Below, in pieces: positions 26,058 to 33,757 of a stretch of DNA of 64,000 nucleotides. The stretch comes from Paenibacillus sp. SY21-1 (GTDB lineage Bacteria > Bacillota > Bacilli > Paenibacillales > Paenibacillaceae): positions 1-64,000 of the forward strand of contig NZ_STGF01000005.1 of NCBI RefSeq assembly GCF_005222705.1. The letters run 5' to 3'. Position 1 is the first letter of the stretch, and the number at the start of each line of letters is the position of its first letter. The translations under genes and the position numbers were made by a program. Below the pieces are notes generated by a model that had not been told where the DNA came from, ran no database searches, and saw only the letters and a program-made list of their open reading frames with translations.

Positions 26058-26804
26058 ATGGGCTTGTATCATATAGGCGGCAAATCCTATGAGGTGCTGC
26101 ATGAGAATCGTAACGGCTGGAATGCAGAAGCGTTTCGCGACAGATACAGCGAGGTTCTTGAACGCTATGATTTTATCGTAGGGGATTGGGGCTACAATCA
26201 GCTAAGGCTGAAGGGCTTTTTCCGCGACAATCATCAGAAGGCGAACAAGGACAGCAGCTTCTCTACATTGCCGGATTATATCAATGAATATTGCAATTTC
26301 GGCTGTGCCTACTTCGTGCTGGAGAAGGTCCATGGCGTCAAATACGAGCCTGAACCGGACGAGCAGGAGCAATCGGAGGATCTTCCGAGGCTGGAAGGAG
26401 CGGATTTGCGTGCCGCGCTTCAGGCGTCGCTTTCCGATCCTGTTGGCAGCGATGAGCTTGCGACGGAGGAGGTTACCTTGACGTCTGCGCCCTCATTCGA
26501 ACGGAACAGTCGGAAGCCGCGAACGGATTATCGGCAGGGCGGCGGCCATCGACGCAATGACGAGTCGCGCAAGCACCACAATCATGCGCAGCATGAGGAA
26601 TCGCGCGGAGGCAGCGACAAGCGCGGCGAGGGGAAAAGCGGCAAGCGAGAGGGGCATCAGCGAAGCGAGCATCGTGGCGCTTCAAACGCTGGGGGCGGAA
26701 GGAAGCCTGCCGAGCACCGCGCCAAAAAGCCGTTTCGATTCGCCTCAGGCGAGGCGGCGGCATCCCTCGAGGACGAGAACGGATCAGGCAAAAAAGACAC
26801 CTAA
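26058..26804 (+). CDS. yutD: YutD family protein with long basic tail
   Basis: A 248-residue protein. Residues 1-100 are the conserved YutD domain (YEVLHENRNGWNAEAFRDRYSE, RYDFIVGDWGYNQLRLKGFF, YCNFGCAYFVLEK; motifs listed separately). The family is of unknown function and usually near 100 residues. Here some 145 further residues follow, first acidic (EPEPDEQEQSEDLPR), then very rich in His, Arg, Lys and Gly, likely disordered and perhaps nucleic-acid binding. ATG 26058 follows GAGGTG by six bases; a longer frame starts inside lipA at 26013. The stop codon lies in the terminator stem. Confidence 0.82.
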   Translation: MGLYHIGGKSYEVLHENRNGWNAEAFRDRYSEVLERYDFIVGDWGYNQLRLKGFFRDNHQKANKDSSFSTLPDYINEYCNFGCAYFVLEKVHGVKYEPEPDEQEQSEDLPRLEGADLRAALQASLSDPVGSDELATEEVTLTSAPSFERNSRKPRTDYRQGGGHRRNDESRKHHNHAQHEESRGGSDKRGEGKSGKREGHQRSEHRGASNAGGGRKPAEHRAKKPFRFASGEAAASLEDENGSGKKDT

Positions 26805-26836
26805 GGCTCCTTTACAGGAGCTTTTGGTGTCTTTTT
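26791..26836 (+). terminator. Intrinsic terminator after lipA-yutD
   Basis: AAAAAGACACC at 26791-26801 pairs with GGTGTCTTTTT (26826-26836), with an inner GCTCC/GGAGC stem and an internal mismatch. It contains the yutD stop codon. Confidence 0.85.
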
Positions 26837-26917
26837 AGTAGAACATGCCGCTATCGGGCAAGGACAGCGAAAAGGGGCAATAGAAGCTCTGCCGATAACG
26901 AGCGGGGCTTGGTGTCG

Positions 26918-27730
26918 CTACTCTTTTCGTTCGCCGCTTGCATCGTAGCCAAGAAAGGCTTCCCTTACACGATTCCAGAAGGTGAACGGGCGGTAGCGGA
27001 CGAAGCTTACTTTGCGGCTCGAAACGCAACAGCGAATCGATTTAATATCGCTGTGCATCAAGCTGAGATGATCAATCGTCAGAAGGATCCGCTGCTCTTT
27101 TTTCGAAATAATATCGCAGTGATGATGCTTGGGCAGCATGACCGAAGAGCCGAGCGTGCGAAAGACCCGATTGTTGATGGAGGCGATCTCCGCTATTTGC
27201 AGAGATTCAATGGACGGATGCACGATGGCGCCGCCGACGCTTTTGTTATAGGCGGTGCTGCCGGAGGGCGTGGAGATTACGATGCCGTCGCCGCGGAACA
27301 TTTCGAACAGCTCGTCGTTGACGTTAATCTGGGCGACAAGCGTTCCATCCACCCCTTTAAGGGTAAATTCGTTTAACGACATGTAGTGGCATTTCTCCGT
27401 CGCCGTTTCCAGCTCGATTTCCGCAAGCGGATAACGGACGATTCGCGGCGTTTCCGTCGCCATCATGCGAACCAACTGCTCGAGCTCGTCCGCCTGCCAA
27501 TCCGCATAGAAGCCGAGGTGTCCGGTATGAACGCCGACAAAAGCCACGTCGGTAATCTGGTTTACATAATTGTGAAAAGCCTGCAGCAGCGTTCCGTCGC
27601 CGCCGATGGAGACCACGATTTCAGGCGCTTCCTCGTTCCGTACAAATCCGTGCTCCACCGCCAGCTGATGGAATTTCTCGGCCAGTGATTTGGATAAAGC
27701 ATCGCCGCGATCGATTACTGCATATTTCAA
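26918..27730 (-). CDS. nadK: NAD kinase
   Basis: A 270-residue NAD/ATP kinase making NADP. Catalytic GGDGTLLQAF (about 43-52), HTGHLGFYAD, the NE/D motif MSLNEFTLKG, and the glycine-rich GDGIVISTPSGSTAYNKSVGG are all present. Length and sequence correspond to the Bacillus-type PpnK rather than the longer YtdI form, though Bacilli often carry two. ATG 27730 is the only good start. It lies downstream of ylbJ on the same strand with 126 bp between. Confidence 0.95.
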   Translation of the reverse strand: MKYAVIDRGDALSKSLAEKFHQLAVEHGFVRNEEAPEIVVSIGGDGTLLQAFHNYVNQITDVAFVGVHTGHLGFYADWQADELEQLVRMMATETPRIVRYPLAEIELETATEKCHYMSLNEFTLKGVDGTLVAQINVNDELFEMFRGDGIVISTPSGSTAYNKSVGGAIVHPSIESLQIAEIASINNRVFRTLGSSVMLPKHHHCDIISKKEQRILLTIDHLSLMHSDIKSIRCCVSSRKVSFVRYRPFTFWNRVREAFLGYDASGERKE

Positions 27731-27856
27731 AGGTAAATCCCCTTCCGCATGTCATGATATCTAACTTGATTCTATAGGAAACGACTTTTAAATTCAATGC
27801 TTGTACAGAGGATCGCTGCTCGCGCTGAATGCAGCGAACAGGTTCCCGGCAGATTG

Positions 27857-28927
27857 TTAGTATGTTCCGAGCCATCCCCATAGCAGATAGACAAGCAGAA
27901 AGGCGAGCAGTCCATGCAGCAGGCGGGCGGTTACAAACGGCCAATAGCGCATGTCGGTGCGGCTGACCAGGCTGGCAATTTGCGCATGTACGGACAGACC
28001 TCCCCAAGAAAGCACCCAGGCAGCGACGGCAAGCTGATGGACAAGGCCGGAGCCTGCCGCTCCGGCTGCCCTTGCGCCTAGCGTCACCTCAAAAAAACCG
28101 TAGATGCCGGCGTCGGCAAGCGTCGGAGCCATGCCTGCAAGACTGAACAAATACCTCACAATGGCGGCAAGCGCCGCAACGAGGCCCGCATGCGTCAGCA
28201 TTTCCATGACGACAGAAAAAAATACGACCAGTCCGCCGACCACGATCATGAGGCGAAGGGCGGATTGTATGGAATCCAGCAGGAGCTTGCCCATATCCCG
28301 GCCGTCAAGCAGACGCGCGTTGTGCATCGCCTTCAGCGCTTGAGAAAAGCGCGAGCTTGCGCCAGTAGCGCGGGGGACGGCGACATCCGGACTGATGGAG
28401 TCAGGCGAGCCTCGGTCATGAAATCGCATGAGCAAACCGATCAGCAAGCCGCTGCCGTAGTGGGCTGCGGCAAGCAGAGGCGCAAAAGCGGCATTTTGAA
28501 AAAAACCGACGCAAACGGCCCCGATTAGAAAAATCGGATCGGAGGTTGTCGTAAAGGCAACCAGCCGCTCTCCCTCCGCCCTGTTGACAAGCTTCTGCTC
28601 CCACAGCTGCGAAGTTAGGCGAGCGCCTACCGGGTAGCCCGATATGTACCCCATCGTCACGACAAAGCCGCCGATTCCGGGCAATCGAAATAAGGGCCGC
28701 ATAAAAGGATCAAGCAGCTTTCCGAAAAAATGAACGATGCCGATGCCAAGCAGAAGCTCGGAGATGACAAAAAAAGGGAACAAGGCCGGGAAAAGCACCT
28801 GCCACCAGATGGATAAGCCTCGCAAGGAGGAATTCAGCGTCTCCACCGGATATACGGTCATTACTATGATAATGGCAAGCGCCCCAAAGGCGGTGAATGA
28901 TAGCGGGTGTACGGCTGCTTTGAGCAA
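27857..28927 (-). CDS. ylbJ: Sporulation integral membrane protein YlbJ
   Basis: A 356-residue polytopic protein with about eight hydrophobic segments and the nucleoside-recognition (Gate) domain motif pattern: LFPALFPFFVISELLLG, MGYISGYPVGARL, FTTTSDPIFLIGAVCVGFF. In B. subtilis YlbJ is a sigma-E-controlled protein required for spore cortex formation. The start is TTG 28927, seven bases after GGGAGGAGG; the frame continues to a TTG at 28945 that lies before the ribosome site and is not used. Substrate transported, if any, is unknown. Confidence 0.88.
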   Translation of the reverse strand: MLKAAVHPLSFTAFGALAIIIVMTVYPVETLNSSLRGLSIWWQVLFPALFPFFVISELLLGIGIVHFFGKLLDPFMRPLFRLPGIGGFVVTMGYISGYPVGARLTSQLWEQKLVNRAEGERLVAFTTTSDPIFLIGAVCVGFFQNAAFAPLLAAAHYGSGLLIGLLMRFHDRGSPDSISPDVAVPRATGASSRFSQALKAMHNARLLDGRDMGKLLLDSIQSALRLMIVVGGLVVFFSVVMEMLTHAGLVAALAAIVRYLFSLAGMAPTLADAGIYGFFEVTLGARAAGAAGSGLVHQLAVAAWVLSWGGLSVHAQIASLVSRTDMRYWPFVTARLLHGLLAFLLVYLLWGWLGTY

Positions 28928-29103
28928 TGAAGTGCCTCCTCCCAAATTGAAAGTACGTTGTTTTACCGGTCCTTACGGCTTGTATCTAGTCTTATATCCC
29001 ATGTATATGTGCCGAATAGGTCGTCCATCACAGGCGCAAGCACGAAATTGTCCCCTTTTAAAAGAAAACGTTTACAAAAAAGGCTGGATTCCTGTTTATT
29101 TTG

Positions 29104-29112
29104 TGGTACAAT
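29104..29112 (+). promoter_or_regulatory. Extended -10 promoter for the 30-residue peptide gene
   Basis: TGGTACAAT combines the TGn extension with a 5/6 -10 box. It lies 33 bp before the peptide start at 29145. No clear -35 box. Confidence 0.4.
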
Positions 29113-29144
29113 AGAAATACCCTTAAACGCTTGGAGTGATCTTT

Positions 29145-29237
29145 ATGAGTATTATCGCTGGCATTCTGGTTTGCGCATTCGTGTATGTCATACGAGAGTC
29201 TCTATCGGCACCAGGTGAAGAGGACTATGAAAGCTGA
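29145..29237 (+). CDS. Small membrane peptide, 30 residues
   Basis: The reading frame MSIIAGILVCAFVYVIRESL continues with SAPGEEDYES and a stop. GGAGTGA precedes the ATG by five bases, a promoter element lies upstream and a strong intrinsic terminator follows 26 bp after the stop, so it looks like a real monocistronic gene. Residues 3-16 form one hydrophobic helix with a Cys, followed by an acidic tail, as in many single-pass regulatory peptides. No family is recognised; function unknown. Confidence 0.6.
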   Translation: MSIIAGILVCAFVYVIRESLSAPGEEDYES

Positions 29238-29263
29238 TTGATAAGAGATAAAATAAGTTAAGG

Positions 29264-29290
29264 CCCGCAGATTGGCTGCGGGTCTTTTTT
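29264..29290 (+). terminator. Intrinsic terminator after the 30-residue peptide gene
   Basis: CCCGCAG-ATTGG-CTGCGGG is followed by a long T tract. A compact and strong terminator. Confidence 0.9.
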
Positions 29291-29357
29291 TGTTGTCCGA
29301 AAAATGAATTTTTGTGATACAATACTAAATACCTACAAAATGGAGATGATTCTGTCG

Positions 29358-29747
29358 ATGAATAGGAATATAAGCCTTTATGATTGGATGGGCGGAGCTG
29401 AGACTTTGAGACTAATTGTCGAGTCGTTCTATCCTAAGGTACAGGCGAATCCGTTGTTGGGGCCGCTTTTTCCGGCTGATATTGAACCTGTTATGGAAAA
29501 ACAATATATGTTTTTGACCCAATTTTTTGGAGGACCTTCCCTGTATTCGGACGCCTACGGCCATCCGATGATGCGAGCGCGCCATCTTCCCTTTCCCGTT
29601 ACGCCTGAGCGGGCGGATGCTTGGCTGGGCTGTATGCGAGAAGCGCTGCAGGAAATCGGAATCGAGGGAGAGCTTCAGCAGGCCATAATCGTACGTTTAA
29701 CCGGACCTGCGCATCATTTTGTGAATACACCTGAAGAGGAGACGTGA
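29358..29747 (+). CDS. Truncated haemoglobin, group II (GlbO/YjbI-like)
   Basis: A 129-residue 2-over-2 globin. Proximal haem-ligand His76 is in HPMMRARHLPF, Tyr25 fits the B10 position and Trp89 (DAWLGCM) the group II G8 tryptophan. Such proteins bind oxygen or NO and are linked to peroxide or nitrosative stress protection. The start at ATG 29358 gives the usual N-terminus ISLYDWMGGAETLRLIVE; in-frame ATGs at 29340 and 29346 are possible. The next gene (DUF2225) begins a few bases downstream. Confidence 0.9.
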   Translation: MNRNISLYDWMGGAETLRLIVESFYPKVQANPLLGPLFPADIEPVMEKQYMFLTQFFGGPSLYSDAYGHPMMRARHLPFPVTPERADAWLGCMREALQEIGIEGELQQAIIVRLTGPAHHFVNTPEEET

Positions 29748-29752
29748 CCGCA

Positions 29753-30496
29753 ATGGAGCCGCTCTACCAGACCAAGATAAATTGCATTTGCTGCGAATCC
29801 GCTTATATGACGTCAAGAGTCAGACCCAGCTTTAAAAAAGCGATTAAATCGGATACTGATTTTTGCGGCTATTATAAAGCGGAGGTAAACCCTGATTATT
29901 ATGTAGTCAGAGTTTGTCCGGTTTGCGGCTATGCATCCACAGAGAATGGTCTGGAACGGCTAAGCGACCGCCAGAAGCAGCAGTATGCCGAGTTTTTGGG
30001 ATATCGCTGGCAGACGCAAGAATATGGCGGTGAGCGGAATTTAAATCAGGCGATGCGGACGTACAAGCTGGCGCTGCTCTCGGCGCAAGCCGTAGGAGAG
30101 AAGGATCGGGTAATAGCCGGCATTTTGCACCACATTGCGTGGCTGTACCGTTACGAAGAGAATTGGCAGGAAGAGAGACGTTTTCTTCGCTTTGCTCTGC
30201 AAGCGTACATTCGTGTTTATGAAACGGAAGGAAGCGCGCTTAACAATGCGAAACTGATGTTTCTGATCGGCGAGCTGTACAGAAGAACCGGCGAAGCGGC
30301 CGATGCGGTGCGCTGGTTCTCCCGCGTCGTAAACGACAAGCGGATCGTCGATGCCGCGATGATTCGCGCTTCCCGCGAGCAATGGCAGCTTATACGCGAA
30401 GAGATGGAGCTGAAGCGTCAGAGCGCTCCAGGCGATGATGCCATCCTTGCGGAAGTGATGGCTGAACAGGAGAACAGCATTTCGACCTCCGCATAG
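29753..30496 (+). CDS. DUF2225 family protein
   Basis: A 247-residue cytoplasmic protein. N-terminal cysteine pairs CICC (about 12-15) and CPVCGY (about 57-62) probably bind zinc. Residues 85-220 are helical with TPR-like periodicity (LNQAMRTYKLALLSAQAVGE, LHHIAWLYRYEENWQEERRF, AKLMFLIGELYRRTGE). The family is widespread in Firmicutes and has no proven function. AGAGGAG upstream supports ATG 29753 rather than GTG 29744. It is likely co-transcribed with the haemoglobin gene. Confidence 0.82.
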   Translation: MEPLYQTKINCICCESAYMTSRVRPSFKKAIKSDTDFCGYYKAEVNPDYYVVRVCPVCGYASTENGLERLSDRQKQQYAEFLGYRWQTQEYGGERNLNQAMRTYKLALLSAQAVGEKDRVIAGILHHIAWLYRYEENWQEERRFLRFALQAYIRVYETEGSALNNAKLMFLIGELYRRTGEAADAVRWFSRVVNDKRIVDAAMIRASREQWQLIREEMELKRQSAPGDDAILAEVMAEQENSISTSA

Positions 30497-30506
30497 GCAT
30501 CTGCTG

Positions 30507-30737
30507 TTAACGCAGCACTTGATCGGTCAATAAATAGTCGTTATCGGCATCCAGCAGCGTCACTTTATTGTAGCAGCATGGAAAGACGAGCAGCCGTTTC
30601 ATGCCATCCCTGATGTCTTGCAGCTCTTTGGGACGGACAGGCAGCAGGACATTATCGGTTTTGCAAAACGGACAGGTCGGGGCGTAAAGATCGCCCATAA
30701 TAATATCATAGGGCCAGCTTTTCTCGAACGGGATCAT
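30507..30737 (-). CDS. Small zinc-ribbon-like hypothetical protein
   Basis: A 76-residue protein with CPFC at about residues 22-25 and FPCCYNKV later on, consistent with a zinc-binding site. Its ATG overlaps the stop of the YycC-like gene (ATGA), so the two are translationally coupled. It converges with the DUF2225 gene, leaving 10 bp. No family name is recognised. Confidence 0.7.
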   Translation of the reverse strand: MIPFEKSWPYDIIMGDLYAPTCPFCKTDNVLLPVRPKELQDIRDGMKRLLVFPCCYNKVTLLDADNDYLLTDQVLR

Positions 30738-30904
30738 GATGACGGATCGCTTTCGGACGAAGGCTGGCTTTCATTTTTGGCTAGCTCGGCCAGCTTCTGC
30801 AGCAGGATGTGGCGCGGCATATGCATAAGGTGCTCAATCGGCACGCCAAGCTGCTTCGATAGTTTGACGGCGGTATCCGCCGAGATTTGCAACGGTTGGG
30901 ACAT
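30734..30904 (-). CDS. yycC: YycC-like small protein, 56 residues
   Basis: On the minus strand ATG 30904 follows GGAGG by eight bases and opens MSQPLQISADTAVKLSKQLG, then VPIEHLMHMPRHILLQKLAEL and a Ser/Glu-rich end. The PLQIS...VPxEHxMHMPxHILLxKLAEL pattern is that recalled for the B. subtilis YycC family. It appears to be a short helical cytoplasmic protein of unknown function. The stop overlaps the next start by four bases. Confidence 0.75.
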   Translation of the reverse strand: MSQPLQISADTAVKLSKQLGVPIEHLMHMPRHILLQKLAELAKNESQPSSESDPSS

Positions 30905-30945
30905 GGTGTTATTCCTCCAATCTGGATATAATTAAGTTATACACC

Positions 30946-30994
30946 GCCGGGAAGGTTTGCGCAAATGAAAACGCGGAAGCCTCCCGGCTTTTTT
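30946..30994 (+). terminator. Intrinsic terminator before the M3 peptidase gene
   Basis: GCCGGGA (30946-30952) pairs with TCCCGGC (30982-30988) and runs into TTTTTT. It faces the + strand although the nearest upstream + gene ended at 30496; a TATAAT at 30927-30932 lies just ahead of it. It may stop antisense read-through or act in a leader. Confidence 0.55.
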
Positions 30995-31093
30995 ACATAA
31001 TGACGTAACCCAATTTGACGCATATACCCGCTGACGCCGCCATGTAGCGGCTTAAGCCGTCTATGCCGTCTGTCACGGAAAGGGAGAGATGAA

Positions 31094-32881
31094 ATGAGCA
31101 ACAAGCTGCCGCAAACCTGGGATTTGGAGGTTTTCTACAAGGGAGGATCGGGCTCGGCTGAATTCGGAAACGAGTTGCAAGGGATAGAGCGGGATATCAG
31201 CCTGCTGGCGGGGGGACTTGGCGCTGCGATGGCCGCTGCAGAGCTTGTCGAGGCCGCTGCGCTGCTGCAAAGCATTTTGCTCAGACTTCGCCAATCGGAG
31301 GCTTTTGTATCCTGCCTTCTCGCCCAAAATATGAAGGATGTCGCCGCTATCGGGCTTAACGACAAAGTAAAAACGCTCGCCGCCAAATTTATCGGAGCAA
31401 CGACGCGATTTGACAACGCGCTTAGAGCGATTGATGACACTAGCTGGGAAGAACGGTTGAAGGAAAAATCGCTAGCCGAGGTTGCGTTCAGCTTGACAGA
31501 ACGGCGTGAGCTGGCAAGAAGGAAGCTTGCTCCAGAGCTGGAGGAGCTTGCAGCCGACTTGGCTATCGACGGCTATCACGGCTGGGGCGATTTCTATAAC
31601 GTCATCGTCTCCGGGGCAAAATTCAAAACGGTGGACGGCGAAGGAAAGGAAGCTGTTTTGTCCGCCGGGCAAATGCACAACCGACTGTCTGACGGCGATC
31701 GCGCGGCTCGTACGGAAGCGTTTGCCGAGTGGGAGCGGGTATGGGGCGAGCAGGCCGAGCTATGCGCCGAGACGTTAAATCGAATCGCCGGGTTTCGGCT
31801 AAAGCTGTATGACAAGCGCGGCTGGTCTTCGGTGCTGCAAGAGCCGCTGCATATGAACCGGATGAGCGACAAAACGCTGCAGGCGATGTGGACCGCGATA
31901 GAGGAAAGCAAGCCGGTGCTTGTACGCTACCTGGAAAGAAAAGCGAAGCTGCTGGGAGTGGACAAGCTGGACTGGCATGATGTGGAGGCGCCCATCGGCT
32001 CTGCGACGCGAACGATTTCCTACGATGAGGCTGCAGAGCTGATTGTCGATCAATTCCGCACCTTCAGCCCTGCGCTGGCGGACTTTTCCCGCCAGGCGTT
32101 CCAGGATGGCTGGATTGAGGCCGAGGACCGGGCTGGCAAACGGCCTGGCGGCTTTTGCACGGCATTTCCGAAAAGCGGGCAAACGCGTATTTTTATGACG
32201 TATTCAGGAACCGCGTCGAACGTGTCTACCCTTGCTCATGAGCTGGGCCATGCCTATCATCAGCATATCATGAATGATCTGCCTGCGCTGTCCCAGGAAT
32301 ACGCCATGAATGTGGCGGAGACCGCGTCTACCTTCGCGGAGTTAATCGTATCCGATTGCGCACTCAAAACTGCGACTCAAGAGGAAGAAAAACTGGGGCT
32401 GCTTGAGGATAAAATTCAGCGATCGGTCGCCTTCTTTATGAATATACATGCGCGCTTTTTGTTCGAAACCAGATTTTACGAGCTGCGCCGCGCAGGTCTT
32501 GTTTCAGCGGAAGAGCTGGGCAAGCTCATGGAGAGCGCGCAGCGCGAAGCTTACTGCGATATGCTAGGTGAGGCGCACCCTCATTTTTGGGCGTCAAAGC
32601 TCCATTTCTATTTGACGGACGTCCCTTTTTATAATTTTCCTTATACATTCGGCTATTTGTTCAGCGCGGGCATCTATGCCAGAGCGTTGCAGGAAGGAGA
32701 GGCGTTTCGGGAACGCTACGATGCGCTGCTGCGCGATACGGGCCGGATGAACGTTGAGCAGCTTGCCGAGAAGCATCTGGGCGTAAACGTCGAAGAAGTC
32801 GATTTTTGGCGCGAGGCGGTTGGCTTGACGGCATTGGACGTAGAGCAGTTTATGGCTATGACGGAAGCTTCCAGTCATTAA
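31094..32881 (+). CDS. M3 family oligoendopeptidase (PepF-like)
   Basis: A 595-residue cytoplasmic zinc peptidase. The N-terminal PepF-type helical domain covers about 1-180. The catalytic domain contains LAHELGHAYHQH with the HELGH zinc site at residues 382-386, followed by the third ligand Glu in NVAETASTFAE. Conserved C-terminal YTFGYLFSAGIYA also fits. M3 oligopeptidases degrade short peptides, recycling amino acids. AGGGAGA precedes the ATG. Length is normal; no neighbour suggests a special role. Confidence 0.92.
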   Translation: MSNKLPQTWDLEVFYKGGSGSAEFGNELQGIERDISLLAGGLGAAMAAAELVEAAALLQSILLRLRQSEAFVSCLLAQNMKDVAAIGLNDKVKTLAAKFIGATTRFDNALRAIDDTSWEERLKEKSLAEVAFSLTERRELARRKLAPELEELAADLAIDGYHGWGDFYNVIVSGAKFKTVDGEGKEAVLSAGQMHNRLSDGDRAARTEAFAEWERVWGEQAELCAETLNRIAGFRLKLYDKRGWSSVLQEPLHMNRMSDKTLQAMWTAIEESKPVLVRYLERKAKLLGVDKLDWHDVEAPIGSATRTISYDEAAELIVDQFRTFSPALADFSRQAFQDGWIEAEDRAGKRPGGFCTAFPKSGQTRIFMTYSGTASNVSTLAHELGHAYHQHIMNDLPALSQEYAMNVAETASTFAELIVSDCALKTATQEEEKLGLLEDKIQRSVAFFMNIHARFLFETRFYELRRAGLVSAEELGKLMESAQREAYCDMLGEAHPHFWASKLHFYLTDVPFYNFPYTFGYLFSAGIYARALQEGEAFRERYDALLRDTGRMNVEQLAEKHLGVNVEEVDFWREAVGLTALDVEQFMAMTEASSH

Positions 32882-32954
32882 GGGAGCTGGCTCCTTGATT
32901 CGGATCGGACAAAACTTCAACAAGCGAGCTTCTATTCGATTTCAGTTGAAGGGA

Positions 32955-33075
32955 TAAATGTCGCAATATATGATTATATATGTCGTTATTGTGACCAATA
33001 TAACGTCATATTGTATATTCAACTTGAATGTGTTACATTAATTGAGGGTTATTGACATTATATATGTCATTGTGT
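32955..33075. promoter_or_regulatory. A+T-rich repeat region upstream of ccpN
   Basis: The motif ATGTCG or ATGTCA flanked by A/T runs recurs at about 32958, 32980 and 33064, with an inverse copy (AACGTCATAT) at about 33002. TTGACA at 33052-33057 could be a -35 box. This spacing of short repeats suggests an operator region, possibly for autoregulation by CcpN. Confidence 0.4.
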
Positions 33076-33100
33076 CTCATATTTAGAGGAGGGGACGAAA

Positions 33101-33757
33101 ATTCAACTTTCGTCACGTCAGTTGGAGCTTTTAGAGCTTGTCAAGCGCCATGCGCCGGTTACCGGTGAGCAATTGGCGGAATATTTGGGGGTCAGCAGGC
33201 CGACGCTGCGCTCCGATTTGTCTTTGCTTGTCATGCTTGGCATGCTGGATGCAAAGCCCAAGGTTGGATATTTCCTTGGAAATACATACAGAGGCAGCAG
33301 CGAGCCCATGCAGCAATTTCAAGCGCTTAAAGTCAGAGAGGTGCAAGGGGTGCCTGTTAATGTGCCGGATTCATTGTCTGTACACGATGCGGTTATTACG
33401 CTGTTTACCGAGAATGCGGACACGTTGCTTGTCGTCAATGAGCAGAAGCGGTTTGTCGGCATTGTGACTCCCAAGGATTTGCTCAAAATTACACTTGGCA
33501 ATGCCGGCGCTTCAACCATTCCTGTCAGCATGGTAATGACACGTTATCCGAATATTGTGACTCTGTTTCCCGATGATTCCGTGCTAGACGCCATTCGCAA
33601 AATGTCGCAGCATCAAGTGGATTGTTTGCCTGTCGTCATGCCGCGATCGGAGCATGCTTCGGACGGAGAGCTTAGCGGGTGGGTGTCAAAATCGAATATT
33701 ATACGCCTGATAGCGGATATTGCTGTGGACAGGGAAGTGGGGGAGCCGGAGCTATGA
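33101..33757 (+). CDS. ccpN: CcpN-like gluconeogenesis repressor (HTH plus two CBS domains)
   Basis: A 218-residue regulator. Residues 1-70 hold a HTH_11 winged helix (LSSRQLELLELV, GEQLAEYLGVSRPTLRSDL), and two CBS domains follow (about 80-135 and 145-205), as in B. subtilis CcpN (YqzB), which represses gapB and pckA in response to ATP/ADP. The GGAGGGG ribosome site at 33088-33094 and homology to the CcpN N-terminus point to ATT 33101 as start; the first standard codon, TTG 33122, has no ribosome site and would cut the HTH. The stop overlaps the yqfL start. Confidence 0.85.
   Translation: MQLSSRQLELLELVKRHAPVTGEQLAEYLGVSRPTLRSDLSLLVMLGMLDAKPKVGYFLGNTYRGSSEPMQQFQALKVREVQGVPVNVPDSLSVHDAVITLFTENADTLLVVNEQKRFVGIVTPKDLLKITLGNAGASTIPVSMVMTRYPNIVTLFPDDSVLDAIRKMSQHQVDCLPVVMPRSEHASDGELSGWVSKSNIIRLIADIAVDREVGEPEL

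Noticed and set aside
28928..29060. Sigma-E promoter for ylbJ
   Set aside because: A GATACAAG and an ACATATA are present on the minus strand, but their spacing is about 17 bp and several positions mismatch the consensus, so it was not listed.
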